From Candidatus Omnitrophota bacterium (GTDB lineage Bacteria > Omnitrophota > Gorgyraeia > B26-G9), in contig JAGYOO010000003.1 in the NCBI GenBank assembly GCA_018399295.1, forward strand, positions 1 through 19,026: DNA of 19,026 bases. The letters are read 5' to 3'. Positions 6,263 to 13,555 of the stretch are shown in pieces. Numbering within the stretch: position 1 is the stretch's first letter; each line of letters starts with the position of its first letter. Made by a program: the position numbers and the translations under genes. A model generated the notes under the pieces. The model saw only the letters and a program-made list of their open reading frames with translations, was not told the origin of the DNA and searched no databases.

Positions 6263-7816
6263 CTATTCCGCGAACATCTCATCTAAAAGAGTCGGCATAC
6301 CCATCAACCGGTCAAAATACGGCCCGGGTTCGGTGCTGGTTATCAGGGGGGTTACCACAATATACGAAACACCCTCTTCCCGCATTATCTCGGTAAGTTT
6401 ACGGGTATGAAACCCGCCGGTAATCAAAGCCGCGAATCTACTGTTTCCCTGAGAAAGCAGTCCCAGACTATTCTTAATCATCGCCTCATCCCGCTTCCCG
6501 GCAACCTGATAGAAGTTGACCCAGGCGGGAATATAGACGTCAAGATAGGCAATATCCGAAGGCAGCTTCACCGGATATCCGTATTTACCGGATTGAACAG
6601 TTATAAATTCAATAAATTTATCGATCTTCAACCCTTCCTGATGATCCTGGTAAAACTCAAGATCCTTATTGACCATCTGGATATTTACAAGCCGCTCCAT
6701 GACCCGCAGACCGCGCACCAGAAAATCAAGCTTCTTCTGCTCTTCAGCAGTGTAAACCTTGCTTCTCAAATCCGCGTCAATGTCCTCGATCTCGTTGAAC
6801 AGCTCGAAATTCCTTACCTGCTCATAGCTTTGAGCGTACCTTATATATTTATTGAGGTTATTATACGGAGTGAGATCGATCTCATTCTTCTCGCCCAGCT
6901 CTTTAACAAACTTAAGATACCGGGCCGCGCTCAGCCTTTCCTCGCGATACTCATTGCCTTTATCCAGAAGCACCTGGAGGTCATCTTCTTCAAGCACGTC
7001 AATAAGCTCGGTTAACAGCTCCGTCCTTTCCTCTTCAGCAAGACTGAAATCAATCTCATCCTCCAGCCTGACCGCCTTCAGCAGCTGGGTGAAGTTATCA
7101 TACTTTTTTGTATTTACTTTTAACTCCGCGGCCTTATCGGCAAGAAACAGGATATATTCGTTGATATTACTCACTTCCAGATCAAAGGCCAGCCGGCCGG
7201 CATCGATCCGGCTGAGTTCATCATTATAAAGCCGATCCTTAAGCTGCCCCAGATGACGGGAAAGCAGAGAGAAATAACCAGTAGCGTCTTTTTTGAACGG
7301 CAAGGCGGTTTGAAACGCGGAGAGATTATTTTCATATAGCTCCTGCTGTTCAATCCCATAAAGCTCCAGCGGATACTCCATTCCCTTTTGAATAACCAAA
7401 GCCTCCGGGCCGCTTAACCGCCCCTCCCGCAACAAATAGTCACTGGCCTGATAGCGTATAGTATCCTCCGGAAAAGTGGAAAACAGCTCAGTCTGCAGCC
7501 GTTCCCAGGCACCTTCGATTCCCGCGGCCTTTAGATCGTATTCCCTTACCAGCAGGTCCAGGATATCCGCGATCTTGTTCTGACACTCGTAGTTACAGTG
7601 GGCATCCTGGATATGGACTATAACGCGGTTTGGATCAGCCTTATGCACCTCACGGATCGTTCCCCAGGAGGCCGGAATAACCAGGTCAAAAATTTCCTTT
7701 GGCTTCTGTTCTTCAGCGACAGACTGTTTTGGCAATTCCTGGGCAAAAGCAGGCAGCATAAACAGCAGTAGAAAAGCAGCAGTGATTATCCCCTTTATTC
7801 CCCTTGTTTCCGGCAT
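6263..7816 (-). CDS. Secreted TraB/ChaN/EreA-superfamily-like protein, stand-alone copy
   Basis: 517 residues. ATG 7816 has GGAGGAGAGG upstream. A clear signal peptide ends near AFAQ (residue 26). The N-terminal part begins PASWGTIREVH and then shows I69-Q-D-A-H73-C with E77 and I100-E101-G-A. Near the end is A-L-I-T-G-G-F-H470-T followed by SYIVVTP. A strand ending in a His/Glu cluster, then an IEG strand, then a late GG-x-H strand is the pattern of the ChaN/EreA/TraB-GumN superfamily (known families: haem-binding ChaN, erythromycin esterase, GumN). The assignment is by pattern only and would need a structure prediction. The 150-400 region is a long helical insert. It is a paralogue of residues 45-515 of the 1788-aa neighbour, with IQDAHC at the same residue numbers. 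It is transcribed alone from the promoter at about 7860. The mature protein has almost no Cys beyond C74 and C78. Substrate unknown. Confidence 0.6.
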   Translation of the reverse strand: MPETRGIKGIITAAFLLLFMLPAFAQELPKQSVAEEQKPKEIFDLVIPASWGTIREVHKADPNRVIVHIQDAHCNYECQNKIADILDLLVREYDLKAAGIEGAWERLQTELFSTFPEDTIRYQASDYLLREGRLSGPEALVIQKGMEYPLELYGIEQQELYENNLSAFQTALPFKKDATGYFSLLSRHLGQLKDRLYNDELSRIDAGRLAFDLEVSNINEYILFLADKAAELKVNTKKYDNFTQLLKAVRLEDEIDFSLAEEERTELLTELIDVLEEDDLQVLLDKGNEYREERLSAARYLKFVKELGEKNEIDLTPYNNLNKYIRYAQSYEQVRNFELFNEIEDIDADLRSKVYTAEEQKKLDFLVRGLRVMERLVNIQMVNKDLEFYQDHQEGLKIDKFIEFITVQSGKYGYPVKLPSDIAYLDVYIPAWVNFYQVAGKRDEAMIKNSLGLLSQGNSRFAALITGGFHTRKLTEIMREEGVSYIVVTPLITSTEPGPYFDRLMGMPTLLDEMFAE

Positions 7817-7857
7817 TTACCTCTCCTCCCCTGAGTTAAGATGTTATTACTATAAAT

Positions 7858-7903
7858 ATTATATCATTTATTGCAACAAAATAAAATACTTTCATAAAGT
7901 ATT
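7858..7903 (-). promoter_or_regulatory. Putative promoter with overlapping palindromic operator
   Basis: TATAAT sits at 7863-7858 on the minus strand, 42 nt before the start at 7816. The -35 position (7886-7881, TTTTAT) is poor. It overlaps a perfect palindrome, AATACTTT-N3-AAAGTATT (7885-7903). A weak -35 covered by an inverted repeat fits an activator or repressor site; the regulator is unknown. Confidence 0.5.
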
Positions 7904-8028
7904 AAAATATACCATTTATCCTTGAATCACGCAAATTAAAAAAGGGGAACGTCTATGGGTAACGATACCCATATCGGTTGCCGTTTATCGGTTACGGCTT
8001 CGGCTTTTATGCTGTAAAATCCTGTGCG

Positions 8029-8078
8029 ACCCATTCAACCTACGAGGTTGAATGGGTTCACGCGGTTGAATGGGTTCA
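8029..8078. repeat. Hairpin plus 15-bp direct repeat
   Basis: GGTTGAATGGGTTCA occurs at 8046-8060 and again at 8064-8078, 3 nt apart. An inverted copy of its first 12 bases lies at 8029-8040, so either direct copy can pair with it, giving two mutually exclusive stems. It lies between the terminator of the 1788-aa gene and the promoter of the 517-aa gene. Function unknown. Confidence 0.7.
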
Positions 8079-8095
8079 GGTCGAGGGTGGGATAA

Positions 8096-8131
8096 ATGAA
8101 AAGCGGGGAGGTTTTCCTCCCCGCTTTTCAT
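8096..8131 (-). terminator. Strong intrinsic terminator after the 1788-aa protein gene
   Basis: A 16-bp perfect stem (ATGAAAAGCGGGGAGG with its complement) and a 4-nt loop, 13 nt after the stop at 8145. With an A-run on one side and a T-run on the other (GCTTTTCATTTAT on the minus strand) it can also act in the opposite direction. It separates the giant-protein operon from the 517-aa gene. Confidence 0.9.
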
Positions 8132-8144
8132 GCGTGCTGATTGA

Positions 8145-11100
8145 TTAAGCGAATGTCGCTGGAGCAACATAGATCAACTGCATCTCCTGCCCAAGGTCGA
8201 CTGTTTTCACCTCAGTGCTCTGCATGGGCTCACCGATCAGTGACTCAACCTCGACCTGGCTCATGTCTACCTTGATCGTGGCCAGGATTGCTGAGGCCAG
8301 CGAGCTCTTCTGGGACTGGGTCATCTGTTTTCCGCCCACAAGCATTTCTTTAAGAGCAACGGTAATCAGGGCGTTTCCATCCCGGGCCTGGTTCCGGCCC
8401 AGCTTCTGATCCGCCTTGAACAGAGTAAACGATACGTCTTTACTGCTGCTCTGCATCTGCTCCAGCTCTTTTGCCTGTGACTCCGGAGAGATAAAATGGA
8501 TCCGCGTGTTCCCCTGGCCGAACTTATTTTCAACAATTGTCTTCACGTTCATCGGCCTTACGCCGGCTTTAGCCGAATCCCCCGGGAGCGAGGCGGTTAC
8601 AATGCTTGTATCCACTACCTCCACCCGGTCCAGAGGCAGGCCCATCTCGTTGACAAAGCTCTGGGCATTTACCCCCATCTCACCGGGAACCGCTATCACG
8701 ATCTTAATGTTCCGGTCTCCAGTTACCTCCTGTACAAACTCGTTAGTCACAACTGCCGCGGGCCGCATCTTAACCCCATTCTCGTCTTTACCTTCGTTTG
8801 TGGCGAGAAAGGTACCGTCGATAACAATAACCTTTACCTTATCCTGCAGGCTGTTGATATCGTTATTAACCCCGCTCAGATCCGCTACAAGCTGATTCAC
8901 AGCCTCCTCTTTAGTCGGGGAAAGCATTTCAGCCAGAACTCCACCGATCGAACGGTCTTCGGTCAGGTTTACACCCTCCATCTGAGGTTTCTGGCGCATG
9001 ACCTGCTGCTCTACGGTCTGGTTCTTTTCACTGAATTTGGAAGATGTCACCGAAACAATGATCTTATCTCCGTTGTTCTGGACAGCCACCTTAGTTCCGG
9101 CAGTCCGGCCGCCTTCTCCCTTTCTCACGCTGACATTTATACTCTGGACCTGATTCGTGTCTATGCCCGAGCTGGCCATGGAAGAAATAAGACCCGGATC
9201 GGAAGAAATCTCGGCGCCGGAAATAACGCGTTCCGTGCCGCCTTCAGTCGCCCGGTCCGCTACTACCTGAATAAAGTCCGGATTTGAGGCCAGGGCCTCG
9301 GACATCAGCTGCTGCGAAGCATCGTTAAGCTTAACCAGACTTACTTTAGCCGTATCCTGACTTCCTGTCCGCGTAAGGGATGTCGTCTCCAGCATCGCGT
9401 CGCTAACAGCCGTTTTAATTTGATCAACGCTGACTTCGGATTCTAAGCCGGAGCTGACTGATTCGGCCAACACGGTTGTCTGCTTTGTCCGGATTTCAGA
9501 AGACCGCGCAACAAAGTTTTTAGTCACGGTCGTCTTTACCTGCGGCCTGACGCTTTCCTTCTGCCCGTCTTCCAACCCGAGTTTAGTCATTGTCTTTTCG
9601 GAGGCGGTCTTGACGATCGGAGAATCAGCCATTACCTGGACCTTAAACTCACCCGAAAGCTTGGACTGCAAGGCATCTGTTCCAACCGCTTCTCCACCGC
9701 TTTCGACAATGCTTTGCGCCAGACCGGATACCGCGGCCTTGGCTTGCGACGCCGCTGTCACCACCTGGGCCGCGGTTACTTCTATCTTCGCCTGAATATC
9801 CTGTCCAGATACTCCGCTGTCCCGGGCAACCACGCCAGCAGCGCTGGTGACTGACGCGGCTTCCGACACCATGGCTACCCCGATATTTCCCTCTGTCTGT
9901 GCCCCGAGGGTATCCACGGAAACACCCATGCTTTGCGCCAGAGACTGAGTTTCCGGTTCTATTCCAACCGGCGAGATTACACTGCTCGCGGTCATTGTCT
10001 CGATCTTCGTCTCTATTTCCCGCCCGCTTACCCCATTAGCCTGAGCGGTCAATGAGGCTGTCTTTTTGATCAGCGGGGTTTCCGAAACCGCGGCGATTAC
10101 TACTCCCTGGGCCAGGACATCCTGACTCACATTCAACTTATCGGCCAGCCGCTGCAGCTGAGGCTTTGCTCCTTCCGGGTTTACCGCGTTCTGAACAACC
10201 GCGTCCCCGATCTCCGCTTCAATCTCCGGACCGCTTACCCCGGCCGCCTGAGCGATAAAACTTACTGCTTTATTTTTAATCTCCGGAGAAGCATCAAGGG
10301 CCTGGCCTATGCTCTGCCCGACAGTTGAATCAAGCCCCTGGACCTCGACACCAGTTTCCGCTTTTATCGCGGCTGAAAGGTTCTGGATTACCTCCGCCCG
10401 GGCCGCAGGTTGTTCCATTATCTTTGTTGCTGCTGTTTCCACCAGCGGCCTTACTGTTTCTTTATCCTGCGAAGACAGCGGAAGAGCAGCCACAGTGGTA
10501 TCTGTCACTTTGCCCACAAGCGGGGACTGCTTTAACATCGCCGTACCTACCTGCTCTCCCAGAGTTTCACTGACAGTCCGGCTGTCCAGGTCCTGTCCGG
10601 TTTTGGCCTTGATCGAAGTTACCAATCCGTCAGCGATCTTTTCCCTGGCCGCAGTCCCGGGTTGGCGAATAACCGCGACAGTAGCCTCTTTAACCAGAGG
10701 CTTCACTGCCTCTTTCTGGCTGGCGGACAGCGGTAAAGCCTCGACCGTCGCCTCAGTTACCTGAGAGACAAGCGGAGACTGCCCGGCCAGGGCAGTATTC
10801 ACCTTTTCTCTCAGGACCTTGTCAAGGGCCTTGCTATCCACTCTCTCTCCGGTTACCTCTTCAATCGCGGCAGTCGCCTTTTGGGCAGTCTCAGTCCGAG
10901 CTTCCGGATCTCTCAGAACCGAGGCCGCTGCCGCCCTGAACACCGGCATTACTGTCTGTTTCTGCTCAACCGTCATATTCGCGGTCTGAGGAAGGGCCTC
11001 GACAGTCGCTTCAGCTACTTCAGCACTAAGAGGAGAAGCCGCGACCAGCCCCTGTTCAATACCGCTCTCCAAAGCCTTGGAGATATTTTCCCGGGAAGGG

Positions 11101-13511
11101 GCAGTTTCTCCCAGCCCGGTCTCCAGCTGTTCAACCGCGGCCTCCGGTTCAGACAGAGCAGTAATAACCGCGCTGGTAAACAGCGGTTTCTGGCCGCTTT
11201 CTTTCAGACTGATTCCCATCTCCGCCGCCGTTGCCTTTGCCGCGTCTGGCGCGAATTCACCGCTCACGGCCTGGGCCACGTTTCCGATTTCAATCGAGGC
11301 CATAAACACCTGAGCGTCCCCTTCGGAAACTCCGGCCTTGATCAAAGTATCCGCGATTTTAGTCCTGATCTGGGCAGCCGGAGTCGAACCCGTTACCTGA
11401 GCCGCTTCAGCCAGGCTGCTGCCAAGCTCTCCTTTTGCCGCAGGACTTTTTGAAGCCATAAAACTCAACGTCGAGACCTGTTTTTCCTGCCCGGCGTCAG
11501 CCAGAACCGTCATTGTTGTCGGCTTAAAGAAATCTCCCACCATCGCTGAAGAGAGAACGGCAACCGGCTGTTCACTTGAATGAGGATTATAAGCCAGCAC
11601 AGAATCCGGCCCGATCCTCACGATAACCCCATTATCAGACTGTTCAATATTATCCAGGACATTATCCATAGCTGTTTCAGCGGACGCGCGCAATAAACCG
11701 ACTTGCGCTTCAGGCAATCCCTGTTCAACTGAAGAAGAGAGGACCGCGTCCACAGCTGACATTACTTCGGTCTTTACTGTTTCCCGGTTAAATACCCCTC
11801 CGGAATCATTTACGCTTTTTATCGCCATTACGCTGGTCAGCCCCACGACCTGCGTCTCAAGTTTCTCCTGCATCATCCCCTTAAGCTGCGCCTGTTCGGT
11901 CTCCGGAAGTCCGGCCATCTCCTGATCTCCGGAACCGACAAACACCTGCAGGGTGCTGATAAGAGTCAGCAGGGCCTCATCCAAAGGCGTTTTACCGCCC
12001 CGGATAATCGTGTAATAGGTCTCACTGTCCGTAATCCCGGTGCGCGGGGCGATTACAACATAAGATAGCCCTTTTTCCCGCATAATCCGGGCCATGTTCT
12101 CGCTGTGAAACCCGCCGGTGACCAACGCCGCTGTTTTTGATCTCTCGGCATCCATCCGGCTGATCGTGTTTTCCACGAGAACGCGGTCCCGCTTGTCGGC
12201 CATCTCATAAAACTTCGCCCAGGCCGGCAGGTATACGTCAATGTAGAAAATCTCCGCCGGCAGCCGGACAGTAAGTTTGCGCGCGGCAAACTGCTTTTCA
12301 ATAAAACTCCGAAAGCTGTCCGACCCCATCTCTTCCCGGTGTTCCAGAAAGTACCCTATCTCCTGATTAAGCATCTTCAGCTCGACCAGTTTATTAAGGA
12401 TACTCAAATGCTTTTCCAGCTGGACAAGGCGTCTTTGATCAGAAGTCGAATAAAAGGCCTCGTACAGATCGCTTTCAACCTTATCCATGGAGACAAGAAG
12501 CTTTTCTCCGGCAATAGACTCATATTCTTTTATATACTTGGCATATGAGGCAAACTGAGGATAGGACGCGACACTTACCCGGTAAGTATAGGCCAGGTCC
12601 AGAAGAAACTGGGCATAGTCCGAGGCGCTGAACAGACCGCGTTTAAAATTAAGAGTATTGTCGACCAGTTCGGAGATATGCTGATTCTCATTAATGGTCT
12701 CCGTCAATTCGACAATAAGCCTGTTCCGTTCTTCATACGCGGCCTTGAAATTAATACCCTCCTCCATCTTTATGGTATTAAGCAGGCGCGAAAAAACAGG
12801 GTAGGAATTACGGCTAAGCCCGTTTTGGTCCATCAATCCTTTCAGGCCCAGCACATAATCACGGAATGTTATCCGGCGATCGTTATAATCCGCCTTAAGC
12901 GCGTCGATCTTTTTTAGATTAGCATTATAGATATAGGGTTTCAGTTGATTAAGATGTTCCTGAATCACCGTAAAATACTGGCGGGCCTCTTTCTGAAACG
13001 GCTGCGACTGGCGGAATGAATCAAGATTGTCCAGGTAAAGCCGCATATCCTCAACCCCGAACAGCCGCACATCCTGTTCACTGTTTATCTCAAGAAACTC
13101 GGCTCCGGTCAGTTTCCCCTCCCGCATAAAACAGAGAGAGACGTCTCTTTTTACCTCCTCATCCGGAAAATTACTCAGAAGGGGATTCTGGACCTTTCCG
13201 GCGGCGCCTTCCAGTGCAATCAGCCGCACATCATATACTTCAGCCAGGCGGTCGAGTATCCGGTAGATGTTCTGCTGGGCCTCAAAATCGCAATGCGCGT
13301 CCTGGATGTTCACGATCACCCGGTCCGACCCGGAGTCGTGCACCTCCTTAACCGCTCCCCATCCGGCTGGAATCCTGAGTTTCAGCAGGACAGAATCAGC
13401 AGTCTTCATGCCTCGCGTGTCCGACCGCTCCTGAGGCAGACTATACCCCGGGACAGCCGCGATCAGGGAAAAAACAGCCGCCATCGCGAACATCTTTTTC
13501 CAGATTCCCAT
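8145..13511 (-). CDS. Giant secreted protein: TraB/ChaN-like domain, helical repeat array, alpha/beta C-terminus
   Basis: 1788 residues from ATG 13511, with GGGGAGG 6 nt upstream. Signal peptide 1-25 (KK, then MFAMAAVFSLIAAV). Residues 45-515 are a paralogue of the 517-aa neighbour, with I69-Q-D-A-H73-C, L100-E101-G-A and A-L-V-T-G-G-F-H469 in register. Residues 520-825 are helical and partly repetitive. Residues 826-1373 are about seven units of 70-86 residues starting SPL/TPL/SPI. Residues 1375-1550 are Ser/Val-rich. Residues 1558-1788 look alpha/beta (KVIVIDGTFL, NIKIVIAVPGE, TRIHFISPE) and end with LGRNQARDGNALITVAL. It starts 44 nt after the upstream ATPase-TPR gene with no terminator between, so it is probably co-transcribed. 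The fusion of a small-enzyme-like domain to a long repeat stalk suggests a surface or periplasmic spanning protein; that is inference. Confidence 0.65.
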   Translation of the reverse strand: MGIWKKMFAMAAVFSLIAAVPGYSLPQERSDTRGMKTADSVLLKLRIPAGWGAVKEVHDSGSDRVIVNIQDAHCDFEAQQNIYRILDRLAEVYDVRLIALEGAAGKVQNPLLSNFPDEEVKRDVSLCFMREGKLTGAEFLEINSEQDVRLFGVEDMRLYLDNLDSFRQSQPFQKEARQYFTVIQEHLNQLKPYIYNANLKKIDALKADYNDRRITFRDYVLGLKGLMDQNGLSRNSYPVFSRLLNTIKMEEGINFKAAYEERNRLIVELTETINENQHISELVDNTLNFKRGLFSASDYAQFLLDLAYTYRVSVASYPQFASYAKYIKEYESIAGEKLLVSMDKVESDLYEAFYSTSDQRRLVQLEKHLSILNKLVELKMLNQEIGYFLEHREEMGSDSFRSFIEKQFAARKLTVRLPAEIFYIDVYLPAWAKFYEMADKRDRVLVENTISRMDAERSKTAALVTGGFHSENMARIMREKGLSYVVIAPRTGITDSETYYTIIRGGKTPLDEALLTLISTLQVFVGSGDQEMAGLPETEQAQLKGMMQEKLETQVVGLTSVMAIKSVNDSGGVFNRETVKTEVMSAVDAVLSSSVEQGLPEAQVGLLRASAETAMDNVLDNIEQSDNGVIVRIGPDSVLAYNPHSSEQPVAVLSSAMVGDFFKPTTMTVLADAGQEKQVSTLSFMASKSPAAKGELGSSLAEAAQVTGSTPAAQIRTKIADTLIKAGVSEGDAQVFMASIEIGNVAQAVSGEFAPDAAKATAAEMGISLKESGQKPLFTSAVITALSEPEAAVEQLETGLGETAPSRENISKALESGIEQGLVAASPLSAEVAEATVEALPQTANMTVEQKQTVMPVFRAAAASVLRDPEARTETAQKATAAIEEVTGERVDSKALDKVLREKVNTALAGQSPLVSQVTEATVEALPLSASQKEAVKPLVKEATVAVIRQPGTAAREKIADGLVTSIKAKTGQDLDSRTVSETLGEQVGTAMLKQSPLVGKVTDTTVAALPLSSQDKETVRPLVETAATKIMEQPAARAEVIQNLSAAIKAETGVEVQGLDSTVGQSIGQALDASPEIKNKAVSFIAQAAGVSGPEIEAEIGDAVVQNAVNPEGAKPQLQRLADKLNVSQDVLAQGVVIAAVSETPLIKKTASLTAQANGVSGREIETKIETMTASSVISPVGIEPETQSLAQSMGVSVDTLGAQTEGNIGVAMVSEAASVTSAAGVVARDSGVSGQDIQAKIEVTAAQVVTAASQAKAAVSGLAQSIVESGGEAVGTDALQSKLSGEFKVQVMADSPIVKTASEKTMTKLGLEDGQKESVRPQVKTTVTKNFVARSSEIRTKQTTVLAESVSSGLESEVSVDQIKTAVSDAMLETTSLTRTGSQDTAKVSLVKLNDASQQLMSEALASNPDFIQVVADRATEGGTERVISGAEISSDPGLISSMASSGIDTNQVQSINVSVRKGEGGRTAGTKVAVQNNGDKIIVSVTSSKFSEKNQTVEQQVMRQKPQMEGVNLTEDRSIGGVLAEMLSPTKEEAVNQLVADLSGVNNDINSLQDKVKVIVIDGTFLATNEGKDENGVKMRPAAVVTNEFVQEVTGDRNIKIVIAVPGEMGVNAQSFVNEMGLPLDRVEVVDTSIVTASLPGDSAKAGVRPMNVKTIVENKFGQGNTRIHFISPESQAKELEQMQSSSKDVSFTLFKADQKLGRNQARDGNALITVALKEMLVGGKQMTQSQKSSLASAILATIKVDMSQVEVESLIGEPMQSTEVKTVDLGQEMQLIYVAPATFA
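9393..11036 (-). repeat. Protein-level tandem repeats in the 1788-aa protein
   Basis: Seven diverged units of 70-86 residues begin near residues 826, 912, 996, 1075, 1145, 1219 and 1297 with SPL, SPL, SPL, SPE, TPL, a degenerate start and SPI. Units 1-3 share ATVEALPL-like and K(E/Q)(A/T)VxP motifs and a TG(E/Q/V)-x-(V/L) turn. Units 4-6 share GVSG(P/R/Q)(E/D)I(E/Q). The last returns to the first type. Predicted mostly alpha-helical and free of Cys and Trp. Confidence 0.75.
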
Positions 13512-13555
13512 ACCTTGCCTCCCCTTTTGATTAGTACTTATGATAATATCCCGAA

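Larger units (their letters stand above)
7817..8144. other. Intergenic region with several hairpins and a short direct repeat
   Basis: These 328 bases hold no gene. They contain the promoter/palindrome (7858-7903), the hairpin TATGGGTA-acga-TACCCATA (7954-7973), two ATCGGTT copies (7973-7979, 7987-7993), the 12-bp hairpin ACCCATTCAACC/GGTTGAATGGGT (8029-8057), a 15-bp direct repeat (8046-8060 and 8064-8078) and the terminator at 8096-8131. Confidence 0.7.

Noticed and set aside
6407..7015. 202-codon plus-strand frame opposite the 517-aa gene
   Set aside because: It covers a well-conserved paralogous domain on the other strand and has no own signals.
8046..8078. Short repeats as a CRISPR array
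   Set aside because: There are only two 15-bp copies 3 nt apart and no spacer-length gaps.
8416..9287. Long plus-strand frames opposite the 1788-aa gene (159 and 263 codons)
   Set aside because: They are antisense to a gene with a signal peptide, conserved domain and repeats; their translations are low-complexity Ser/Thr/Leu or His/Arg mixtures without domains.
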